Source: an uncultured Oscillibacter sp.
GTDB lineage: Bacteria > Bacillota > Clostridia > Oscillospirales > Oscillospiraceae
Length of the DNA: 64,000 nt
Direction of reading: 5' to 3'
Assembly (NCBI RefSeq): GCF_910584465.1
Contig: NZ_CAJUBK010000004.1
Location: 1 to 64,000, forward strand
Under the pieces are notes generated by a model. It was given only the letters and a program-made list of their open reading frames with translations, ran no database searches and was not told the origin of the DNA. Every line of letters begins with the position of its first letter. The first letter of the stretch is position 1. This document shows positions 1-7,183 of the stretch, piece by piece. Made by a program: the position numbers and the translations under genes.

Positions 1-606
1 ACCCCCAAGGTCATCATCTCCGCCTCCGGCATGTGCGACGCGGGCCGCATCCGCCACCACCTGAAGCACAACCTCTGGCGGCCGGAGTGCACCATCCTCT
101 TCGTGGGCTACCAGGGCGAGGGCACCTTGGGCCGCCAGCTCCTGGAGGGGGCCGACCGCGTGAAGCTCTTCGGCGAGGAGATCGCCGTCTGCGCCCATCT
201 GGAGAACTTCACCGGGCTCAGCTCCCACGCCGACCGGGACCACCTGCTGAAGTGGATCTCCGGCTTCACGGACCCCAAGCCGGAGCATGTCTTCGTGGTC
301 CACGGCGACCGGGAGGTCGCGCCCCACTTCGCCCAGACGCTGGTGAACATGGGCATCCCCGCCCACGCCCCCCAGTATACCGAGGTCTACGACCTGGCGG
401 CGAACACCGTGCTGGAGCGGGGCTACCTCCCCGAGCGGAAGGTCAAGGCCGTCAGCGGGTCCAAGGGCGCGCCGGCTTACGAGCGCCTGGTGTCCGTCAG
501 CGGGATGCTCACGGAGTTCATCAAGCGGAGCCGGGGCCGGGACAACAAGTCCCTGGCGAAGTACGCGGCGGAGCTGCGGCAGCTGCTTGAGAGATGGGAA
601 GCGTGA
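1..606 (+). CDS. Beta-CASP metallo-beta-lactamase-fold RNase-like protein, C-terminal part (5' end outside window)
   Basis: The frame is open from base 1, so the gene starts before the window; about 201 residues are visible. They carry the late motifs of the beta-CASP family of metallo-beta-lactamase-fold nucleases: SASGM near visible residues 7-11, SSHAD near 74-78, and VVHGD near 99-103, the last two fitting the family's metal-binding and RNA-specificity motifs. A basic, helical tail (KRSRGRDNKSLAKYAAELR) closes the protein. Family members act on RNA or as uncharacterised hydrolases in the cytoplasm. The N-terminal HxHxDH metal site cannot be seen, so activity is inferred. The stop is followed after about 22 nt by a dispersed hairpin repeat. 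Confidence 0.85.
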   Translation, partial: TPKVIISASGMCDAGRIRHHLKHNLWRPECTILFVGYQGEGTLGRQLLEGADRVKLFGEEIAVCAHLENFTGLSSHADRDHLLKWISGFTDPKPEHVFVVHGDREVAPHFAQTLVNMGIPAHAPQYTEVYDLAANTVLERGYLPERKVKAVSGSKGAPAYERLVSVSGMLTEFIKRSRGRDNKSLAKYAAELRQLLERWEA

Positions 607-627
607 CATACGGACCGTGACTGCGGC

Positions 628-830
628 AGGGGGAGCGGCGCTCCCCCTCAGCCTGTCGAAACGGCCTTTCGACCGGCCGGGCAAGTCCCCGGGACTTTCA
701 AAAAAGTCCCGGGGACTTATGAGCGAAAATGAAAGGGACCCTCCCTGGGTCCCTCTCGTAAGGCTCTTCCTCCCCGTCGGGGGAGTCCCCCCTATTTTTT
801 CGATACTCGGAAGGGGAGCGCCGCTCCCCT
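628..830 (+). repeat. Dispersed three-hairpin repeat, copy A, with flanking hairpin duplicated
   Basis: The core spans 649-811 (163 nt) and is bracketed by near-identical GC hairpins at 628-648 and 812-830 (GGGGAGCGSCGCTCCCC type). Stem i is CTGTCGAAA/TTTCGACCGG with one mismatch. Stem ii is AAGTCCCCGGGAC/GTCCCGGGGACTT, fully paired although its sequence differs from the other copies. Stem iii is AGGGACCC/GGGTCCCT. The copy lies in the sense orientation 22 nt after a stop codon. No T-run follows the outer hairpin, so it is not a classic terminator. Confidence 0.85.
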
Positions 831-857
831 GTCCTTTGCTGAAGAGGAGGCGCTCAG

Positions 858-2210
858 ATGGAACGACTGCGCAGGGGCGGGCTGTTCACCGCCGAGGTAG
901 AGGGATACTCCAGCGAGGGGCTGGGCATCGTCCGGCTGGACGGCGCGGTGGTCTTCGTCCCCCGGGCCGTCCGGGGGGAGACCATCGACCTGCGGATCGT
1001 CCGGGTGATGAAGTCCCACGCCCTGGGGGAGATCGTGAAGATCCGCGTCCCCTCCCCGGAGCGGGCCGTCCCGGACTGCCCCTATTACGGGAAGTGCGGC
1101 GGATGCGACTTCCGCCACCTCACCTATGCGGAGGAGCTGCGGGCCAAGCGGCAGCGGGTCCAGGACGCCCTGCGCCGCATCGGCGGTTCGGACGTCCGGG
1201 TGGAGGAGATCCTGGGGGCCAGGGACCCGGACCATTACCGCAACAAGTGCCAGTACCCCGTGGGGCCCCATGGGGAGATCGGGTTCTATCAGGCCCGGAC
1301 CCACCAGGTGGTCCCGGTGGACCGCTGCCTCCTCCAGCCGGAGGTCTGCGACCGGACGGCCAAGGCCGTGGGGAGCTGGATGAAGCGCTACAAGGTCCCC
1401 GCCTACGACGAGGGGACCGGCAGGGGACTGATCCGGCACATCTACGTGCGGACCAGCCGGAAGGGGGAGAGCCTTTGCTGCGTGGTGGCGGCAGGGCGGA
1501 AGGTCCCCCGGGAGGCGGAGCTGGCCGCGCTGGTGCTGGCCGCCGCGCCGAAGACCGTGGGCGTGGTGCTGAACGTGAACACGAGGAAGGGCAACGTCAT
1601 CCTGGGGGAGCAGTACCGGACCATCTGGGGGCAGGACTCCCTCATGGACACGCTGTGCGGCCTGGAGTTCCGGCTGTCGGTGCCCTCCTTCTACCAGGTG
1701 AACCGGGACCAGGCGGAGGTCCTTTACGAGAAGGCGCTGGAGTTCGCCGCCCTGACGGGGCGCGAGACGGCACTGGACCTCTACTGCGGCGCGGGGACCA
1801 TCACGCTCTTACTGGCGGGCCGGGCGGGCCGGGCCATCGGCGCGGAGATCGTCCCCGCCGCCATCCGGGACGCGGAGGCCAATGCGGAGCGGAACGGCGT
1901 GGAGAACGTGGAGTTCTTCTGCGGCGACGCGTCGGACACGGCGGCGCGGCTGTCCGCCCAGGGGCTGCGGCCGGACGTGATCACGGTGGATCCGCCCCGG
2001 AAGGGGCTCAGCCCGGAGGTCGTCGCCTCGGCGGCGGCTATGGGGCCGGGGCGGATCGTGTATATCTCCTGCGACCCGGCGACGCTGGGGCGCGACGCGG
2101 CGCGATTCGCCGGGCACGGCTATCGGGCGGTCCGGGCGGCGGCAGTGGATATGTTCCCGGGGACGAGGCATGTGGAGTCCGTCGTGCTGCTGCAAAGGGG
2201 GGAGCCGTAA
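858..2210 (+). CDS. rlmD: 23S rRNA (uracil-C5)-methyltransferase, RlmD/RlmCD (TrmA/RumA family)
   Basis: A 450-residue protein with the full RumA layout. An N-terminal TRAM-like beta-barrel (about residues 8-65) is followed by an iron-sulfur site with C74, C80 and C83 (CPYYGKCGGC) and a later Cys in VDRCLLQ. A Rossmann SAM-binding fold follows (LDLYCGAGT near residue 310), then the catalytic block YISCDPATLGRD (about residues 402-413), whose Cys attacks C6 of the target uracil. The family makes m5U in 23S rRNA. In Firmicutes one enzyme (RlmCD) often modifies two sites, so exact positions are uncertain. It stands alone between repeat copy A and the convergent radical SAM gene. Confidence 0.93.
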   Translation: MERLRRGGLFTAEVEGYSSEGLGIVRLDGAVVFVPRAVRGETIDLRIVRVMKSHALGEIVKIRVPSPERAVPDCPYYGKCGGCDFRHLTYAEELRAKRQRVQDALRRIGGSDVRVEEILGARDPDHYRNKCQYPVGPHGEIGFYQARTHQVVPVDRCLLQPEVCDRTAKAVGSWMKRYKVPAYDEGTGRGLIRHIYVRTSRKGESLCCVVAAGRKVPREAELAALVLAAAPKTVGVVLNVNTRKGNVILGEQYRTIWGQDSLMDTLCGLEFRLSVPSFYQVNRDQAEVLYEKALEFAALTGRETALDLYCGAGTITLLLAGRAGRAIGAEIVPAAIRDAEANAERNGVENVEFFCGDASDTAARLSAQGLRPDVITVDPPRKGLSPEVVASAAAMGPGRIVYISCDPATLGRDAARFAGHGYRAVRAAAVDMFPGTRHVESVVLLQRGEP

Positions 2211-2238
2211 ATCCCGCCGCGCCGCTCGTCCGGGCCCC

Positions 2239-3174
2239 TCACAGGTGGCGCAGCCCTGCCCGGTATCCCCGGAGCTCCTCCTCTCCCATGGTCTCGACGA
2301 TCCGGTCGACCGCCGCGATGAGGGCCTCCTTATCCTCCGGCAGCGTCCCTTGGAACCGGAAGGCGTTCGACGCGCCCAAGGCGGCAAACCGGGTGGGGAT
2401 CTCCAGTCCCTCCAGCAGCGTGCGGACCTCCCGGTACTTCTCGGTCTCGCTCTCCTCTTCCCAGCGGCCCCGCCGGATCTCCCGGTAAAGCTCCGAATCC
2501 GGCTGGACGGTCAGCATATTGACGCCGATCGCCGTCGGGTGGAGCCGATTGCAGACGGCGGCCGCCGCCTTCGCGCCGGTCTCCCCCCGGCCGGCGCCGG
2601 AGATGCCCGCCAGGTAAAAGAAACTGTAGTGGATCCCGGACCGGTCCAGCCGCCGGCACTGCTCCACGATATCGGCGGCAGTGTAGCCCTTGTCCATGAA
2701 GCGCAGGGCCTCGTCATCGCCGGTCTCGACCCCGATCGTCAGTCCGTCGTACCCGGCCTGACGGAGGGACGCCAGCTCCGCGTCCGATTTGAGCGCGATG
2801 TCCGTGACCCTCGCGAAGCAGCCGATCGTCCGGATGGACGGGATATACGCATGGATCAGGTCCGCGATGGCCATGAGCCGTCCAGGCTCCAATACGAAGG
2901 GGTTCGCCCCGGTCAAAAAAGCCCGCCGGAGGCGTTCCGGCCTGGGCATCCCCTGCAGGCGGGACGCCAGCATCGAGATGGGGTCCGTGCTCCACAGCTG
3001 TGCCTCCTGCAGATCGCTCTCGATGTCTTCCAGGGGAGACATCCTGAACTTGAACGGCAGATCGTGATAGAGCGTGCAGAATTTACATCTGTGATGGGTA
3101 CAGCCTGCCGTCACCTCCAGCAGCAGCGAAGCGGCCTCATAGGGCGGCCTCCAGATCGTTCCCGTGTGATGCAT
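2239..3174 (-). CDS. Radical SAM protein with CX4CX2C cluster motif
   Basis: A 311-residue enzyme. The [4Fe-4S]-binding cysteines are C25, C30 and C33 in GCTHHRCKFC. The spacing is CX4CX2C rather than the textbook CX3CX2C; this variant is recalled from a clostridial subgroup of COG1032-like radical SAM proteins that begin MHxTGTxxRPP, as this one does. A GVETGDDEALRFMDKG stretch fits the SAM-contacting part of the barrel. The substrate is unknown. The gene is divergent from an HxlR regulator, with a perfect palindrome beside its promoter, which suggests that regulator controls it. It ends 28 nt from the convergent rlmD stop. Confidence 0.85.
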   Translation of the reverse strand: MHHTGTIWRPPYEAASLLLEVTAGCTHHRCKFCTLYHDLPFKFRMSPLEDIESDLQEAQLWSTDPISMLASRLQGMPRPERLRRAFLTGANPFVLEPGRLMAIADLIHAYIPSIRTIGCFARVTDIALKSDAELASLRQAGYDGLTIGVETGDDEALRFMDKGYTAADIVEQCRRLDRSGIHYSFFYLAGISGAGRGETGAKAAAAVCNRLHPTAIGVNMLTVQPDSELYREIRRGRWEEESETEKYREVRTLLEGLEIPTRFAALGASNAFRFQGTLPEDKEALIAAVDRIVETMGEEELRGYRAGLRHL

Positions 3175-3200
3175 GTGAGGACCTCCTTGTTTTTTCCGCC

Positions 3201-3229
3201 ATTATAGCACGGTACGATGGAAATGGAAG
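3201..3229 (-). promoter_or_regulatory. Promoter of the radical SAM gene
   Basis: On the minus strand there is a consensus -10 TATAAT (3201-3206). The hexamer 17 bp upstream is poor (about CTTCCA, 3224-3229). A good -10 with a weak -35 fits control by a DNA-binding protein at the adjoining palindrome. The AAGGAGGT-like ribosome binding site of the gene lies just downstream. Confidence 0.6.
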
Positions 3230-3232
3230 TAC

Positions 3233-3251
3233 GGTACTTTTTCGCAGTACC
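3233..3251. promoter_or_regulatory. Candidate HxlR-type operator, GGTACT-N7-AGTACC
   Basis: A perfect inverted repeat with 6-bp arms and a 7-bp spacer lies between two divergent genes, immediately upstream of the radical SAM -35 region and 50 bp before the hxlR-type start codon. Known YodB/HypR-type HxlR regulators bind TACT-N7-AGTA, which this site contains exactly. That the neighbouring regulator binds it is inferred. Confidence 0.7.
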
Positions 3252-3300
3252 TAGTTTTTTCGCACGGCCGTGCCAGAATACCATGAGGAGGTCCTGGAAG

Positions 3301-3627
3301 ATGCGGAAGACGGAAACGGCGGTCCAGCGCTGCAAGACCATGTCGGCCCTTCAAAAGATCTTGGGCGGCAAGTGGAAACTGGAGATCCTCTATTATATCG
3401 CTTTTTGCGGTATCCATCGGTTCGGGGCGCTGCGCCGCCAGCTCGGAGAGATATCGGAGTCGTCCCTGACGAAACAGCTCCGGGAACTGGAGGCGGACGG
3501 GTTCTTGATCCGGCACGACTTCAAAGAGATCCCGCCGCGGGTGGAATACACCCTGTCCGATCTGGGCCGGAGCTTCATGGACGTCATCAGCTATATGAAG
3601 TCCTGGGGGGATCGGAACCTGCCGTGA
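3301..3627 (+). CDS. HxlR-family winged-helix transcriptional regulator
   Basis: A 108-residue protein. ATG 3301 is chosen because AGGAGG sits at 3286-3291, nine bases upstream; the frame extends further upstream but without a ribosome binding site. The protein has the HxlR pattern: an N-terminal Cys (C11), LGGKWKLEIL as the first helix of the winged helix, then ESSLTKQLRELEADGFL as recognition helix and start of the wing, and VEYTLSDLG. The family's N-terminal Cys senses electrophiles or disulfide stress in YodB/HypR. A matching operator lies just upstream, so autoregulation and control of the divergent radical SAM gene are likely (inference). Confidence 0.9.
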   Translation: MRKTETAVQRCKTMSALQKILGGKWKLEILYYIAFCGIHRFGALRRQLGEISESSLTKQLRELEADGFLIRHDFKEIPPRVEYTLSDLGRSFMDVISYMKSWGDRNLP

Positions 3628-3645
3628 AGGGGCCTGCTCCCGCAC

Positions 3646-3923
3646 GCGCCTCCCTCCCGCCGTCCAAGATCCCCCCTGCTCCTTTGGCGCCACAGCGCCC
3701 CGTCCGGCTCTACCGCCGGACGGGCCAGCCTGTCGAAAACCTCTTTTCGACAGGCTGGGCAAGTTTTCAGGACTTTGAAAGTCCTGAAAACTCCTGATCT
3801 AAAATGATGCAGGAGACCCCTCCTGGGTCTCCCGCACACACCCGTCCTTCCCGCCGTCCAAGATCCCTGCTGCTCTTTCGACACTACAGCGCCCCGTCCG
3901 GCTCTACCACCGGACGGGGCGCT
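3646..3923 (+). repeat. Dispersed three-hairpin repeat, copy B, preceded by a partial copy
   Basis: The core is 3727-3887 (161 nt). The flanking hairpins share AGCGCCCCGTCCGGCTC at 3694-3724 (shortened) and 3888-3923. In front of the left hairpin, 3646-3693 repeats the right end of the core (3829-3887), so this locus holds about one and a half units in tandem. Stem i pairs AGCCTGTCGAAAA/TTTTCGACAGGCT, stem ii AAGTTTTCAGGAC/GTCCTGAAAACT, and stem iii GGAGACCC/GGGTCTCC. The last shows a compensated change relative to the other copies. It is sense to the upstream HxlR gene. Confidence 0.85.
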
Positions 3924-3960
3924 CCGTCATCGTCATATGAAGGCTCTAAGGGGGCTGGGC

Positions 3961-6393
3961 TCAGTCTGCGGCATAGCCGTCCCGGTCCAAGGTCCAGCGC
4001 TTCCCATCCACGGTGATGGTGGTATCCTTGAAGATGCTGCCGTCCGCGTCCCGGTAGCGCCAGCCCCGGTCGTCCCGGGTCCAGCCGCTCATGTCCACGC
4101 CCTTGGAGAGGTAGCTGCTCAGGCCGATGGCTTCCCGGGTCTCGTCGTCCTGGAAGTGCCACCACTCCGAGCTCAGGCCCCGCATCCCCACGCCGGTCAT
4201 GTATCTTTCCAGGCGCTTGGCGTTGTCGTTGTTCAGGTACGCGGCGGAGTACCAGCTCAGATCGTGGATCGCGCTCTGCATCTCCAGCTCCTCGCCGCTG
4301 TCGATGGCCTCCAGCGTCAGGTCCAGGGCGATGCCCCGGTTGTGGGCGGAGGCCACCTGGGCCAGGAAGCTGCTCAGGCGGAACCGCCCGCCGTCGGTCA
4401 TGATCTTGAAATAGGTGTCGTACTCGGTCTCCGCCTCTCCCTCGCCGTCTTCGGTCCCGTCGTCCACCTGCCCGTCCTCCTGGGGCGGAGCGTCCGTCTC
4501 GGAGGGAGGGACCGCTTGGGATCCGCCGCCGGACAGCTGCAGGCCGGTCTCCTCCTCCAGCAGCGCGAAGGAGGGGGCCTCCGGCCCCGCCGGAGCGTCC
4601 GGGGCGGGGACCCCGCCCTCGGGCGGCGGGGCGTCTCCGTCCTCCGCTCCCTCCGTTCCTCCCTCCTGCCGCAGGGCCAGGTCCTCCCGGCTGATCTTCT
4701 CCCCGGTCTCCGGGTCCAGCAGGAGGCCGTCGGCCAGGTCCACGGCCCATCCGGTGACCGGGTCCAGGACCCTGGGCTCCTCGTCCTCTCCCAGGGGGAC
4801 GCCCTCCTCATCCTCGAAGCTGTACACCAGGGCGGCCCAGTCCAGCTGGGCGGAGGTGGTGTCGTAGAGGTAGCGGGTGGCCTCGTTGGGGCGGAACGCC
4901 TCGTAGATCTTCAGCCGGTAGCCGTCCTCCTCCGCCCGCCGGGCGGCGGTGAGCAGCTTCTTCGCGCAGGGGTACAGGTAGGGGACCAGGAAGCCCCCGT
5001 CCTCCTCCTGGACGTGCTCGAACCCGGTGACGACCTGGTCCGTGATCAGGGCGATGGGGGACTCATGGACCTTGAAGACGGAGCTGTAGCTGTTCGTGAT
5101 GTCGTACTCGCAGTGGTCGCCCACGTATCCCGGCAGGTCGATCATGCAGAAGCGGCTGTCTATGTAGCCGTACCGGTCCTTGTAGCGGACCCGGAACCAG
5201 TCCCCCTGCTCCTCCAGGACGCAGAGGGCGGTGCCGCCCGGGATCTTCCCCAGGGAGGCGGAGCCCGCGTCGGGCCCCTCATAGTAGGGCTGGCCGATGA
5301 TGGGCCATACGGTGGCGTACAGCGGATCGGCGGAGGCGTAGAACTCCACCTCCTCCGAGGAGCGGACGCCGCCGCGGTCCTTGGCCGCGACCCGGTAGCG
5401 GTGGTAAGACCCGGAGCCCAGGCGGCCCAGCTCATAGACGGACCGCTCCGCCGGCTCCAGCGTGTCCAGGAGGACCCAGTCCTCTCCGTCCCACTCCTGG
5501 AGCTCGTAATACTCTCCGCGGGTCTCCTCCCACTCCAGGCTGACGACCCGGGGCGCGGTCTCCCGATAGATGAGGTCCAGCTCGTCCCCCAGCAAGTCCT
5601 GCCGCTCCACGCGGACCAGATCGGAGGCGGGCCCGCAGAGGATGCAGCCCTCCCCCCGGACGGCGGCCCGGACCTGGATCTGCAGGGGATGGCCGTAGGC
5701 GGGCATCGGGATATCGCCCTCCCGGCCCACGGTGAGGGTCAGGGACTTGGCGTCGGCAGCAGCGGCTCGGTGGGCCCGGCCCTCCTCGTCGATCGTGAAG
5801 ACCTCGTAAAAGTCCGGGGCGCGGCCCGCCAGCGTCCACTCCAGGGACAGCTCCCCCGGCGCGGGGACGGCCTTGGCCTCCGGGGCGCCCAGATCCACGG
5901 CCTCGATCTGCGCCGTCCGCTTCTCGCTGGATGCGCGGCGGGGCAGGCCCAGCAGATCCATGCCCCAGGACTCCGCCCGCAGCTGGAGCGTCACGGGCAG
6001 GGATACGGTCCAGGCCCTGCCCCCGTTGCTGAACACCGGATATTCGACGGGCATGGCCTCGCCGCTGTGCCGCATGGACTGGATATAGGACACGTCGTCC
6101 ACGATACGGTCCAGCGCTTCTTCATAGGTGCAGCCGTCCTCCTCGGCGATGCCCGCCGCGGCATCCGCCAGGGCGCCCCTTTGGAGCGCGGACTTGAGCT
6201 TCTCCCGGATGTCCTCCGGGACGCTCGCCTTGGCCTCCGGCCACTCGATGTCGAAGCTCCCGTCCTCGTTGAAGCAGACGAGGACCTCCCCCTCGCCGAA
6301 GACGGGGCGGAAGCTGCGGGGCACGTAGAGATAGGCTGCGGCCAGGACTGCCAGCGCGAGGGCGGCGCAGACCAGGATGGTATTTCGTTTCAT
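3961..6393 (-). CDS. Large exported M15D (VanX-like) D,D-dipeptidase with SH3 and wall-binding repeat
   Basis: An 810-residue protein; the start MKRNTIL at 6393 has GGAGG just upstream. Layout: membrane anchor or signal (about 5-27); fibronectin-like beta regions (about 160-350); a bacterial SH3 domain (about 359-414); an M15 VanX-type catalytic domain from about 430; a C-terminal glucan/choline-binding-like repeat with GWRYRDADG and KRWTLDRDGYA (about 772-810). Catalytic residues are recognisable: AFRP (Arg near 499), SAHNRGIALDL (zinc His and Asp near 683-691) and EWWHF (catalytic Glu, zinc His near 743). A Pro/Glu/Gly-rich insert of about 160 residues splits the domain between the Arg and the first zinc ligand. 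The likely role is cutting D-Ala-D-Ala or muropeptides outside the cell. It is the last gene of the envelope cluster. Glycopeptide resistance is not implied. Confidence 0.8.
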   Translation of the reverse strand: MKRNTILVCAALALAVLAAAYLYVPRSFRPVFGEGEVLVCFNEDGSFDIEWPEAKASVPEDIREKLKSALQRGALADAAAGIAEEDGCTYEEALDRIVDDVSYIQSMRHSGEAMPVEYPVFSNGGRAWTVSLPVTLQLRAESWGMDLLGLPRRASSEKRTAQIEAVDLGAPEAKAVPAPGELSLEWTLAGRAPDFYEVFTIDEEGRAHRAAAADAKSLTLTVGREGDIPMPAYGHPLQIQVRAAVRGEGCILCGPASDLVRVERQDLLGDELDLIYRETAPRVVSLEWEETRGEYYELQEWDGEDWVLLDTLEPAERSVYELGRLGSGSYHRYRVAAKDRGGVRSSEEVEFYASADPLYATVWPIIGQPYYEGPDAGSASLGKIPGGTALCVLEEQGDWFRVRYKDRYGYIDSRFCMIDLPGYVGDHCEYDITNSYSSVFKVHESPIALITDQVVTGFEHVQEEDGGFLVPYLYPCAKKLLTAARRAEEDGYRLKIYEAFRPNEATRYLYDTTSAQLDWAALVYSFEDEEGVPLGEDEEPRVLDPVTGWAVDLADGLLLDPETGEKISREDLALRQEGGTEGAEDGDAPPPEGGVPAPDAPAGPEAPSFALLEEETGLQLSGGGSQAVPPSETDAPPQEDGQVDDGTEDGEGEAETEYDTYFKIMTDGGRFRLSSFLAQVASAHNRGIALDLTLEAIDSGEELEMQSAIHDLSWYSAAYLNNDNAKRLERYMTGVGMRGLSSEWWHFQDDETREAIGLSSYLSKGVDMSGWTRDDRGWRYRDADGSIFKDTTITVDGKRWTLDRDGYAAD

Positions 6394-6460
6394 CAGATCC
6401 TCCAAGGGGCATTCCGGCCTTCCTATCGGTCAGGATACGCCTGCCCCGGCGCAAGATATG

Positions 6461-7162
6461 TCAAAACACGGCGTAGACCGTTTCCTGATCCCCTTCCCTC
6501 GTGGTATAGACGGTGAAGCCGTCGTAGGTCAGCTCACCGTCGTCGCCGTCGACCAGGCAGCTGGGGGCATAATCGGAGGCGAGGGGACGGCCGATGGCGG
6601 CGTACAGCTCGCTGACGGGACGGCCCACCAGCCCCTCGGCCACAGACTTGCGGTCCACGCTCTCGGCGGGCGCGGGCTCCGGCTCCGGAGCGGGCGCGGG
6701 CCCTGGAGCAGGCTCCGGCTCCGGATCTGGTGCAGGTCCCGGCTCCGAGATGGGCGCGGGGGCAGGCTCCGCCCCGCCCTGTCCGGCCGCAGGCTCCGCA
6801 TCCCCGGCCTGTCCCGGCTTCGGGGCGGGCGGGTCCTTGGCCTCCGGCTTTTCGGACGGCGCGGGCTCCGGGGGCTCCTCCGCCTGCTCCGGGGCCTGGC
6901 TCCCCGCATCCGGGGCCGCCCCGCCGGACCCGCCGGCGGGCTCCTCCGCCTGACCGGGCCCCTCCTCCGTCCGTCCGGCCTCCGGGGCCCCGCCGGCTTC
7001 GCCGGATCCTTCGTCCCCCGTCTCCTTGGCGGGGGCGTCCCCGCTCCGTACCGCAGGCTCTCCGCCCTCCCGGGCCGGCCCGGCCTGAGGGGCCTGCCCG
7101 CCGCAGGCGCACAGGGCGCACAGCAGCGCCGCGCAGAGCAGGATGCTCCATGATCTCTTCAT
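6461..7162 (-). CDS. Proline-rich lipoprotein with small C-terminal domain
   Basis: A 233-residue protein with a lipoprotein signal peptide; LCAC places the lipidated Cys at about residue 20. Residues 25-165 are low complexity, rich in Pro, Glu, Ala and Gly (PAPEPEPAPA runs), a typical wall-spanning spacer. The folded part is the last 65 residues (about 168-233), beginning VDRKSVAEGLVGRPVSELY, which I do not recognise; it could be a small surface-exposed binding domain. The gene lies 21 nt after the SLH-transglutaminase gene and 67 nt before the M15 peptidase gene, so the three are probably co-transcribed. Confidence 0.75.
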   Translation of the reverse strand: MKRSWSILLCAALLCALCACGGQAPQAGPAREGGEPAVRSGDAPAKETGDEGSGEAGGAPEAGRTEEGPGQAEEPAGGSGGAAPDAGSQAPEQAEEPPEPAPSEKPEAKDPPAPKPGQAGDAEPAAGQGGAEPAPAPISEPGPAPDPEPEPAPGPAPAPEPEPAPAESVDRKSVAEGLVGRPVSELYAAIGRPLASDYAPSCLVDGDDGELTYDGFTVYTTREGDQETVYAVF

Positions 7163-7183
7163 GATATGCCGTCTCTCCTTCCC

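Noticed and set aside
587..2488. 633-codon plus-strand frame running through repeat copy A and overlapping rlmD
   Set aside because: It is out of frame with rlmD, has no family motifs and is composed mainly of Gly, Arg and Pro.
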